A stretch of 36,352 nt of DNA from Streptosporangiaceae bacterium (GTDB taxonomy: Bacteria; Actinomycetota; Actinomycetes; Streptosporangiales; Streptosporangiaceae), in the NCBI GenBank assembly GCA_030038295.1, contig JASHPF010000248.1:1-36352 (forward strand), given 5' to 3'. Shown one piece after another: positions 7,895 through 14,620 of the stretch (within the stretch, counting starts at the first letter, position 1; each line of letters starts with the position of its first letter). Both the position numbers and the translations under genes were made by a program. The notes below the pieces were generated by a model. It was not told where the DNA came from. It ran no database searches and saw only the letters and a program-made list of their open reading frames with translations.

Positions 7895-8482
7895 ATGGGA
7901 AGAATCGTCATCAGCGAGAACGTCTCGCTGGATGGGGTCGTAGAGGACCCGACAGGTGAGCAGGGCTTCCGGCTCGGGGGCTGGTTCGGTGAGGTCGGGG
8001 ACGAGGATCGCGACGAGTGGGCCAAGGTGCAGCTCGATGAGGCACTGCGTGCCGAGGCGCTGCTGCTGGGTCGGCGGAGCGACGAGTTTTTCGCGACGCG
8101 GTGGCTATCCCGGACCGGCGAGTGGGCGGACAGGCTGAACAGCATGCCGAAGTACATCGTGTCCTCGACCCGCGAGCCGCGGTGGAGCAACGCGACCGTA
8201 CTCAGGGGCGACGTGGTGGCGGAGATCTCGCGGCTGAAGCGAGAGCTCGCCGGGGACATCGTCGTGTACGCCAGCATCCAGCTTGTGCACGCGCTGATCG
8301 AGCACGAGCTCGCCGACGAGTTGCGGCTGACGATCTACCCCGTTGTGCTCGGGGCCGGCGAGCGGCTCTTCGGCGAGACCAGCCACGCCAGGCCCGTCCG
8401 CCGCGTGGCCGCCACGACCCTCGGCGCCCGTCTCGTCTACCTCCGTTACGAACTAATCCGGACCGCGGCCAGCCGCAGCTGA
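7895..8482 (+). CDS. Dihydrofolate reductase family protein (RibD C-terminal domain)
   Basis: A 195-residue protein of the RibD-C/YwjB-like reductase family. It opens with MGRIVISENVSLDGVVEDP, the family's first strand and substrate loop. LLLGRRSDEFFATRW is the NADPH/substrate segment, and DIVVYASIQLVHALIEHEL followed by LTIYPVVLGAGERLF is the characteristic second half. Such proteins bind NADPH and often a pteridine- or pyrimidine-like substrate, but most close relatives have no proven reaction. A GGAG at about 7887 precedes the ATG. It is divergent from the QueD-like operon, so it could share regulation and pathway with it, though this family is also common as an orphan. Confidence 0.87.
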   Translation: MGRIVISENVSLDGVVEDPTGEQGFRLGGWFGEVGDEDRDEWAKVQLDEALRAEALLLGRRSDEFFATRWLSRTGEWADRLNSMPKYIVSSTREPRWSNATVLRGDVVAEISRLKRELAGDIVVYASIQLVHALIEHELADELRLTIYPVVLGAGERLFGETSHARPVRRVAATTLGARLVYLRYELIRTAASRS

Positions 8483-8488
8483 GCCAGG

Positions 8489-10216
8489 TCACAAGCCAAG
8501 CTGCGTGATTGCCCGCTGGGCCAGCCGGAACTTCTGCACCTTGCCGGAGACTGTCAGGGGCAGCTGGTCCGCGTCGACGACGAACACGTAGGCCGGCACC
8601 TTGAACCGGGCTAGCTCCCCGCGGCAGTGCTCGATGACCTCATCGGGATCGAGCTCGGCGCCGCGTTCGGGGACAACCCAGGCACAGCCCACCTCGCCCA
8701 TCCGGGCGTCGGGGACGCCGACGACGAACGCCTGCACCACGTCCGGCCGACGGTTGAGTAGCGCCTCGACCTCGGCGGGCGTGACCAGCTCGCCGCCGCA
8801 CTTGTAGAGGTCCTTGGCTCGGCCGGTCAGGACCAGGGCGCCGTCGGCGCGGATGTAGCCGAGGTCCCCGGAGCGCAGCCAGCCGCCTGGCAGCATGGCC
8901 GCGGCAGTCGCATCCGGCTGCTGGAAGTAGCCGGGAGTGACGATCGGGCCGCGGGCGGCGAGCTCTCCCTCGGCGCCCGCTGGCAGGTCGGCACCGGTAA
9001 CGGGGTCGACGGTCTTGTACTGGACCACCCGGCCGCCCAGCGCCGGATCGCTCGCGATGCCGCCCGGCTTCGGATACCCGACTGTGTGCTCAAGGTCATC
9101 GAGCGGTCCGCCCGGCAGCGTGAACGTGCTGGCGGCGGACGTCTCGGTCATCCCGTAGGCGGTAACGAGCTGCTCGACCCCGAGCAGCTTGCCGAGCTCG
9201 CTCCACAGGCTGGCCGGTGCCGACGAGGCGGCCGACATGACCGAGTGCAGGCAGGACACGTCCGCCGGAGACTCGCGGGCAGCGGCCACCACCGCGAGGC
9301 TCATGGTCGGCACGAACAGTGCCTCGCCGATCTGGTGCTGCTCGATCGCCGCCAGCGTGGCGGCCGGGTCGAACACGGCCTGGACGACCACCGTCCCGGC
9401 CACGAACATCGCCGCGATGAGACCCTCGATGTAGGCGAAGCAGTGGTTGAGCGGCAGCGCAAACAGGATGCGGCGGCCGTCCTCGAAGGCCCGCGTGTAC
9501 GCCGACCCGTAGGCGCTACGCAGCTCCATGTCGTGCGTAGACAGCACCCCCTTGGGCACGCCGGTGGTGCCCGAGGTGTAGAAGATCGTCGCGATGTCGC
9601 CTGGCTGTCCGGCTGCCGCCCGCCGTGCCAGCTCGGCGTCCAGGTCCGCGTCCGGATCGCGCTCGAGCTGCCCGAGCGTGACCGCGCCGGGCCGCCGCCC
9701 GGGTTGGCCAGGCTTCGGCGCCGTTGCGATCACCCGCAGGTCCGGCAGGTCCTGCTGGCCTCCGGGCTGGTCCCAGCCGGGCGCGATGGTGTCTAGCGCC
9801 GCGAGCGCGTCGATCTCCCTGAACTCTTCCATGGTGATCAGCGCGCTCGCCGCAGAAAGGGTCAGCAGCTGGGCCAGCTCGCGGGCGTGCAGCCGGAAGC
9901 TGATCGGGACCGCCACGGCACCGGCGCTGGCCACGGCGAACCGGGCCGCAATCATTTCGGCGCCGTTAGGCAGGAAGAGCCCGACCCGCTCGCCGGTCTG
10001 CAGACCGGCCGCCACCAGGCCGCGGGCCAGTCGCGCCGACCACGCGGCCAGCTCGGCGTAGGTCAGCGTGCCCTGGTCAGTGATCACGAACGCCCGGTCC
10101 GGGTAGCTCGCCGCGACCGAGTCCAGCATGGCCGACACGGTGCGGGACTGCCAGGGCCGGTGCCGGTCATCCAGCGCGGCGCGGCGGACGGGAACCTCGT
10201 CAAGGAACGACGCCAT
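8489..10216 (-). CDS. AMP-dependent acyl-CoA synthetase/ligase
   Basis: A 575-residue adenylate-forming enzyme (ANL superfamily), which activates a carboxylic acid with ATP and then joins it to CoA. The P-loop is YTSGTTGVPKG (213-223), followed by AYGMTE, GWLRSGDLGYI, GRAKDLYKCGGE and the C-terminal lysine in SGK (K559). The full length is present. An AGGTCT/GGAGG-type Shine-Dalgarno sits about eight bases before the ATG. It stands alone, convergent with the DHFR-like gene and divergent from catalase; no acyl-CoA dehydrogenase is nearby, so the acid cannot be guessed beyond a fatty or aromatic acid. Confidence 0.93.
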   Translation of the reverse strand: MASFLDEVPVRRAALDDRHRPWQSRTVSAMLDSVAASYPDRAFVITDQGTLTYAELAAWSARLARGLVAAGLQTGERVGLFLPNGAEMIAARFAVASAGAVAVPISFRLHARELAQLLTLSAASALITMEEFREIDALAALDTIAPGWDQPGGQQDLPDLRVIATAPKPGQPGRRPGAVTLGQLERDPDADLDAELARRAAAGQPGDIATIFYTSGTTGVPKGVLSTHDMELRSAYGSAYTRAFEDGRRILFALPLNHCFAYIEGLIAAMFVAGTVVVQAVFDPAATLAAIEQHQIGEALFVPTMSLAVVAAARESPADVSCLHSVMSAASSAPASLWSELGKLLGVEQLVTAYGMTETSAASTFTLPGGPLDDLEHTVGYPKPGGIASDPALGGRVVQYKTVDPVTGADLPAGAEGELAARGPIVTPGYFQQPDATAAAMLPGGWLRSGDLGYIRADGALVLTGRAKDLYKCGGELVTPAEVEALLNRRPDVVQAFVVGVPDARMGEVGCAWVVPERGAELDPDEVIEHCRGELARFKVPAYVFVVDADQLPLTVSGKVQKFRLAQRAITQLGL

Positions 10217-10361
10217 GGGCGAGACCTCCGGACTGCGACGGTTAGCACCGGAATATCAGACCGTCTGCTGGTCTCGCCAGCGGCGCAGGTCCCTGGGCAG
10301 CGACCGGCCGAACTCCGGCTGACCAGGTTTGAGCGCCGGGTTGGCGACAATCATCACCCCA

Positions 10362-10387
10362 TGGTGGCCGCCGGGGCGGCCGCACCA
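10362..10387. promoter_or_regulatory. GC-rich inverted repeat upstream of catalase
   Basis: Arms GGCCGCC (10366-10372) and GGCGGCC (10375-10381) surround a 2-base centre; outer TGGT and ACCA extend the symmetry with a 2-base bulge. It could be a repressor site or an mRNA hairpin ahead of the catalase. It does not resemble the AT-rich Fur/CatR boxes I know. Confidence 0.35.
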
Positions 10388-10413
10388 ATGTGGCGTTTCA
10401 GGGGGTTTGACCA

Positions 10414-11898
10414 GTGACACAGCACAAGGTTCCGGCCACGACGACCGACGCCGGGATCCCGGTCGAGAGCGACGAGCACTCGCTCACGGTGGGCCCGGAC
10501 GGCCCCGTGCTGCTCCAGGACCACTACCTGATCGAGCAGATGGCGAACTTCAACCGGGAGCGGATCCCGGAACGGCAGCCGCACGCCAAGGGCGGCGGTG
10601 CGTTCGGCTACTTCGAGGTCACGAACGACGTCAGCGCGTACACCATGGCCGCGGTCTTCCAGCCGGGCACCAGGACCAACACGCTGATCAGGTTCTCCAC
10701 GGTGGCGGGGGAGCGGGGCAGCCCCGACACGTGGCGGGACCCGCGGGGCTTCGCGCTGAAGTTCTACACCACGCAGGGCAACTACGACATGGTCGGCAAC
10801 AATACGCCAATCTTCTTCGTTCGCGACCCGCTGAAGTTCCAGCACTTCATCCGGTCGCAGAAGCGCCGCGCCGACAATAACCTGCGCGACAACGACATGC
10901 AGTGGGATTTCTGGACGCTGTCCCCGGAGTCCGCGCACCAGGTGACCTGGCTCATGGGCGACCGGGGCATCCCCAAGACGTGGCGCACCATGAACGGGTA
11001 CGGCTCGCACACCTACCTGTGGATCAACGCCAGGGGCCAGAAGTTCTGGGTGAAGTACCACTTCAAGACTGACCAGGGCATCGACTTCCTGACCCAGGCC
11101 GAGGCCGACGCGATCGCCGCGTCGGACACCGACTACCACCAGCGTGACCTGTATGACTCGATCGCGCGCGGCGAGCTGCCCAGCTGGACGCTGAACATGC
11201 AGATCATGCCGTTCGACGACGCCAAGACGTACCGGTTCAACCCGTTCGACCTGACCAAGGTGTGGCCGCACGGCGACTACCCGCTCGTCGAAGTTGGCCG
11301 GCTGACGCTCAACCGGAACGTGTCGGACTATCACACGGAGATGGAGCAGGCGGCATTCGAGGTCAACAACCTCGTGCCCGGTATCGCGCTCAGCCCCGAC
11401 AAGATGCTGCTGGCTCGCGGGTTCTCGTACGCCGACGCGCACCGCGCTCGCCTCGGCGTGAACTACAAGCAGATCCCAGTCAACGCGCCCGTCGTGCCGG
11501 TGCACGGCTACAGCAAAGACGGCATGATGCGAGTCCGCAACGTGTCGGACCCGGTGTACGCGCCGAACTCCAAAGGCGGCCCGCAGGCTGACACGCAGGC
11601 CTACCAGCCGAATTACTGGTACGCGGACGGCGACCTGGTGCGCTCGGCCTACACCCTGCACGCCGAGGACGACGACTTCGGTCAGCCGGGCACGATGGTC
11701 AGGGAGGTGCTCGATGACGCGGCCCGGGCTCGCCTGGTCAGCAACATCACGGGTCACCTGCGCAAGGGCGTGACCGAGCCGGTGCTGCTGCGCGCGATCG
11801 AGTACTGGCGCAACGTGGACAAGCACCTCGGCGACAAGATCGAGGCCGGTGTCCGTGCGCAGCACGGTCCGGCGAACGGCAGCGCCGGTCGGTCCTAG
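10414..11898 (+). CDS. Haem catalase (monofunctional)
   Basis: A 494-residue small-subunit catalase that breaks hydrogen peroxide to water and oxygen in the cytosol. The distal histidine is H57 in [10 protein letters not shown], the distal asparagine N130 in GNNTPIFF, and the proximal haem ligand Y339 in [14 protein letters not shown]. The second half keeps [10 protein letters not shown] and the usual C-terminus. The GTG start has a GGGGG-type Shine-Dalgarno (about 10400-10404). A 26-base GC-rich imperfect palindrome lies 27-52 bases before the start and may regulate it. The gene ends 4 bases from the convergent exporter gene. Confidence 0.96.
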   Translation: MTQHKVPATTTDAGIPVESDEHSLTVGPDGPVLLQDHYLIEQMANFNRERIPERQPHAKGGGAFGYFEVTNDVSAYTMAAVFQPGTRTNTLIRFSTVAGERGSPDTWRDPRGFALKFYTTQGNYDMVGNNTPIFFVRDPLKFQHFIRSQKRRADNNLRDNDMQWDFWTLSPESAHQVTWLMGDRGIPKTWRTMNGYGSHTYLWINARGQKFWVKYHFKTDQGIDFLTQAEADAIAASDTDYHQRDLYDSIARGELPSWTLNMQIMPFDDAKTYRFNPFDLTKVWPHGDYPLVEVGRLTLNRNVSDYHTEMEQAAFEVNNLVPGIALSPDKMLLARGFSYADAHRARLGVNYKQIPVNAPVVPVHGYSKDGMMRVRNVSDPVYAPNSKGGPQADTQAYQPNYWYADGDLVRSAYTLHAEDDDFGQPGTMVREVLDDAARARLVSNITGHLRKGVTEPVLLRAIEYWRNVDKHLGDKIEAGVRAQHGPANGSAGRS

Positions 11899-11902
11899 CC
11901 GG

Positions 11903-13309
11903 TTACCAGCGGCCGCGGTGGTCCGGCACCAGCAGGACCAGCGGCAGCGAGCCGATGATGATCGCGGCGAACACCAGGAAGGTGTGCGCCTGCGCGATGC
12001 CGGGGTCGGCGCTGCGGGCCACGATCGCCGCGGTGATGGACACCGCGGTGATCGCGCCGGCCTGCCGGAACATGCCGCGCAGTCCCGCGACCGCGGCTGC
12101 GTGCTCGGGCGCAAGCTGGAGCGTCGCGTTGTTCGCGGCCGGCGTCGCGATGCCCATGCCCACCCCGCACACGCCAGTACCCAGCGCCAGCCAGGCATAG
12201 GCCGACAGCGCGTGCGGCGTCGAGGCCGTAGCAACCAGCCCGACCCCGCACAGCACGAACCCGACGGCGATCGGCCATCGGTAGCCGGTGCGGCGCAGCA
12301 GCCAGACCGACGCCGCGGCTACCGCGATCATGCCGACCGCTCGGGCGGTCAGCAGCGTGCCGGCCGGCAGCGCCGCCAGGTGGAAGCGGGTCTCCGCATA
12401 CAGCGGTACCAGCGGCGCGAAGCCGAGCACGGCGCTGCCGTACAGGAAATTGAGCAAGTTCATGACGCCGAAGTCGCGGCCTGTCAGGAACCGCAGCGAC
12501 ACGAACGGTGACGGCGCCCTGGCGATGTGCCGGATGAAGGCGATGGCGGCCAGCACGGCGATGCACTCGGGCAGCAGGAAGAACGCGCTCAGCGGGTTGC
12601 TGTCGGTGCCCCCGAGGTAGCCGACGCCGAGCATGGCCGAGAGCAACGTGGCGCCGAGCAGCAGCACGCCGCTGATGTCCAGTTGCGGGTCGCGCCGGTG
12701 CGGAATTTGCGGGATCACGACCGCGCCGAAGGCCAGCAGCACGAGGCCCACCGGGATGTTCACGAGGAAGATGCCGCGCCACGACCAGTAGGTGACGAAC
12801 ACGCCGCCGAGGACCGGGCCGACGATCCCGCCGATCGGGAAGATGCTGGAGAACAGCCCCAGCGCCCGGTCTCGTCCCGCGCCGAACCGCTCGGCGATGA
12901 TGCCGGTGGCGGACGGCATCAGCGCCCCGCCGCCGAGCGCCTGGATGAACCGCAGCACGATGAGCAGGTAGATGTTGTCGGCGAGGCCGCAGCAGAGCGA
13001 GGCCGCCGTGAACAGCGCCACCGCGCCGAGAAAGATCTGCTTGCGGCCGTACTGGTCGCCGAATTTCCCGGCCAGCGGCATGACCAGCACCTGGCCGAGG
13101 GCGTAGACCGTGATAGTCCAGGCGCTCCAGTTCACCTGCGCGTGCAGGTCGTGCTGGATCGCGGGCAGCGCGGTAGCCACGATGGTCTGGTCCACCGACG
13201 CCATGAACAGCGCGATGGAGACGGTGGCGAACAGCGCCAGTCGCCCGCGAGCCGGATGACCGGTGTCCTGCTCGGGGGCGGTGTCGACGTGCGCTAGCTG
13301 TTCAGCCAC
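11903..13309 (-). CDS. MFS exporter, DHA2 (EmrB/QacA-like) type
   Basis: A 468-residue polytopic membrane protein. The first helix ends in ALFMASVDQTIVATALPAI, the antiporter-type motif D1 of 14-helix drug:proton exporters, followed by GKFGDQYGRKQIF (motif A). The antiporter motif C appears as SIFPIGGIVGPVLGG. It would export small toxic compounds by proton exchange. The start is GTG at 13307-13309 with a probable -10 (TAGTGT) nine bases upstream. It is divergent from a MarR regulator with a shared operator-like palindrome, a typical repressor-efflux pair. It converges on catalase. Confidence 0.93.
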   Translation of the reverse strand: MAEQLAHVDTAPEQDTGHPARGRLALFATVSIALFMASVDQTIVATALPAIQHDLHAQVNWSAWTITVYALGQVLVMPLAGKFGDQYGRKQIFLGAVALFTAASLCCGLADNIYLLIVLRFIQALGGGALMPSATGIIAERFGAGRDRALGLFSSIFPIGGIVGPVLGGVFVTYWSWRGIFLVNIPVGLVLLAFGAVVIPQIPHRRDPQLDISGVLLLGATLLSAMLGVGYLGGTDSNPLSAFFLLPECIAVLAAIAFIRHIARAPSPFVSLRFLTGRDFGVMNLLNFLYGSAVLGFAPLVPLYAETRFHLAALPAGTLLTARAVGMIAVAAASVWLLRRTGYRWPIAVGFVLCGVGLVATASTPHALSAYAWLALGTGVCGVGMGIATPAANNATLQLAPEHAAAVAGLRGMFRQAGAITAVSITAAIVARSADPGIAQAHTFLVFAAIIIGSLPLVLLVPDHRGRW

Positions 13310-13318
13310 CGATTGTTA

Positions 13319-13324
13319 ACACTA
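13319..13324 (-). promoter_or_regulatory. Probable -10 box of the MFS exporter gene
   Basis: TAGTGT on the minus strand, nine bases before the GTG, so the transcript would have almost no leader. The operator-like palindrome begins 2 bases beyond it, over the -35 region. Confidence 0.45.
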
Positions 13325-13325
13325 C

Positions 13326-13349
13326 ACTGCTTGCCGGCAGGCAACTAGT
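13326..13349. promoter_or_regulatory. Candidate MarR operator (24-base palindrome)
   Basis: The site reads ACT-N2-TTGCC-N4-GGCAA-N2-AGT, with all eight positions of each arm pair symmetric apart from the N positions. Spacing and shape fit MarR-family dimer sites. It lies between the divergent -10 boxes of the exporter (13319-13324) and the MarR gene (13359-13364), so a bound dimer could block both. Its assignment to this MarR is an inference from position. Confidence 0.6.
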
Positions 13350-13358
13350 TCTGGACGG

Positions 13359-13364
13359 TAAGAT
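13359..13364 (+). promoter_or_regulatory. Probable -10 box of a leaderless marR transcript
   Basis: TAAGAT sits six bases before the ATG at 13371, which places transcription start at or next to the start codon; no Shine-Dalgarno is present. Confidence 0.55.
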
Positions 13365-13370
13365 CTCGGC

Positions 13371-13892
13371 ATGGACGACGAAGGCGCTATCCGCCTCCGC
13401 GTGGTCATCAGCAAGCTCGCGCGTGAGCTCAACGCCTCGTCCACCGGCGAGGGGCTGACGCCGTCGCAGGCCTCGGTGCTCAGTCTCATCGTGGCGCGCG
13501 GGCCACTCGGCCTCACCGAGCTCGGCGAGCGGGAGCGGATCAACCCCACGATGCTGTCCCGGGTGATCGGGCGCCTCGTGGAGATGGAGCTGATCACCCG
13601 GACTCCCGATCCGACCGATCTGCGCAGCGTGTCGGTACTCAGCACAGCGGCAGGCCGCCGGATCGACAAGAAGATCAAGGCGCGGCGGGCGGCAGCGGTC
13701 TCGGAGTGCCTGGAGCTGCTCCCAGCGGAGCAAGTGGTGGCCCTGACCGAGGCGCTGCCGGTGCTGGAGAACCTGGCCGAGACCATGCGGGAGCACGGCG
13801 GGGGAACTCGGGGGGTCGTCCCCCCGGACCAGCACGGCGGGGGGACTCGGGCGGCCGTCCCGCCGGGTGAACACTCCGAGGTCGGCACGTGA
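13371..13892 (+). CDS. MarR-family transcriptional regulator
   Basis: A 173-residue winged-helix repressor. LTPSQASVLSLIVARGPLGLTELGERE is split by its helices into the usual MarR wHTH (about 29-55), with INPTMLSRVIGRLVEMELI as recognition helix (58-75) and TPDPTDLRSVSVLSTAAG as the wing. It probably controls the divergent exporter and its own operon. The C-terminal 30 residues are odd: a 13-residue unit (HGGGTRGVVPPDQ, then HGGGTRAAVPPGE) is duplicated at 142-167, from a 39-base tandem DNA repeat. The stop overlaps the next gene's GTG by four bases. Confidence 0.93.
   Translation: MDDEGAIRLRVVISKLARELNASSTGEGLTPSQASVLSLIVARGPLGLTELGERERINPTMLSRVIGRLVEMELITRTPDPTDLRSVSVLSTAAGRRIDKKIKARRAAAVSECLELLPAEQVVALTEALPVLENLAETMREHGGGTRGVVPPDQHGGGTRAAVPPGEHSEVGT
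13794..13871 (+). repeat. Two-copy 39-base tandem repeat inside marR
   Basis: Copies at 13794-13832 and 13833-13871 keep the frame. Copy 1 contains a perfect hairpin, CGGGGGG (13809-13815), loop TCGT, CCCCCCG (13820-13826). Copy 2 has diverged in the same arms but can pair CGGCGGG with CCCGCCG. The sequence is far more G-run-rich than the rest of the gene. Confidence 0.8.
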
Positions 13893-14419
13893 CGCCACGC
13901 TTCCGGCGCGCTGCCGAAGCAGACGTGCTGGCGATCGTGGCGCTGGTCGAGTCTGCCTATCGCGGCGACGCGAGCCGAGTCGGCTGGACGACCGAGGCCG
14001 ACCTGCTGGACGGTCAGCGCACCGACGCCGAGGCGGTCACCGACATCGTGCGCGCGCCACACAGTGCCATCCTGCTGGCCGAGGCCGACGGGGAGCTGAT
14101 GGCGTGCTGCCAGCTCGAGCGGCGACCACCGGCGGTGGCGTACTTCGGCATGTTCTCCGTGCAGCCGGGCGGGCAGGGTCAGGGGGTCGGGCGGCGGGTG
14201 CTGGCCGAGGCCGAGCGCATCGCTCGCGACGAGTGGACCGCCACGACGATGATCATGACGGTGCTGGCGCAGCGAACCGAGCTCATCGCGTGGTACGAGC
14301 GGCGCGGATACCGCCGAACGGGAGAGCGGCGGCCGTTCCCGTACGGGGACGAAAGGTACGGCATTCCGCGGCGGCCGGACCTCGTGTTCGAGGTGCTGGC
14401 CAAGCTGCTCGAGCCGTAA
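13889..14419 (+). CDS. GNAT-family N-acetyltransferase
   Basis: A 176-residue acetyltransferase. The acetyl-CoA pyrophosphate loop is VQPGGQGQGVGRRVL (about 91-105), with AYFGMFSV as the preceding strand and LIAWYERRGYRRTGERRPFP as the C-terminal GNAT signature. It would acetylate an amine on a small molecule or a protein; the substrate is unknown. The GTG start lies in a GTGA overlap with the MarR stop, so the two are co-translated. Beside a MarR and an exporter, a detoxifying role is plausible. Confidence 0.92.
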   Translation: MTPRFRRAAEADVLAIVALVESAYRGDASRVGWTTEADLLDGQRTDAEAVTDIVRAPHSAILLAEADGELMACCQLERRPPAVAYFGMFSVQPGGQGQGVGRRVLAEAERIARDEWTATTMIMTVLAQRTELIAWYERRGYRRTGERRPFPYGDERYGIPRRPDLVFEVLAKLLEP

Positions 14420-14464
14420 AAGCTGACCAGTGCGCGGCAGCGGCTGCGGCGTTATGCTGAGCGC

Positions 14465-14492
14465 GAGCCCCGGCCGCATGGCGTCGGGGCTC
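14465..14492 (+). terminator. Strong stem-loop downstream of the marR-GNAT operon
   Basis: GAGCCCCG (14465-14472) pairs with CGGGGCTC (14485-14492), with an inner GCC/GGC stem and a GCAT loop. No U-tract follows, which is common for actinomycete terminators. It lies 46 bases past the GNAT stop. Confidence 0.5.
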
Positions 14493-14571
14493 ACCAGTTC
14501 GGGTGTTCACGCCCGCCGTCCACGACGATGGTCCGGCCCGTCACGTACCGAGCCGCAGGGTAGCCGAGTGC
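14491..14571 (-). pseudogene. C-terminal remnant of a short-chain dehydrogenase gene
   Basis: The minus strand encodes ALGYPAARYVTGRTIVVDGG and six more residues before a TGA at 14491-14493. This is the characteristic SDR C-terminus (PAARYVTGxTxxVDGG). Upstream of about 14571 the frame no longer resembles an SDR and runs antisense into the S9 peptidase gene. No start or catalytic region remains, so I read it as the stub of a deleted gene. Confidence 0.65.
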
Positions 14572-14620
14572 CCGTCGCGGTACGTGGCGAGTATGGCGTG
14601 ATGTGCGAGAATCTGCTGGT

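Noticed and set aside
10564-10593. QPH instead of VVH before the distal catalase histidine as an active-site anomaly
   Set aside because: As I recall, this variant is common among actinobacterial catalases and all catalytic residues are present.
10354-12234. 626-codon minus-strand open frame opposite catalase
   Set aside because: It lies antisense to an undoubted catalase and its product is low-complexity Arg/Val/His-rich, as expected from the opposite strand of GC-biased coding DNA.
13809-13826. G6/C6 hairpin as a transcription terminator
   Set aside because: It lies in frame inside marR and is duplicated as a coding repeat, with the coupled GNAT gene downstream.
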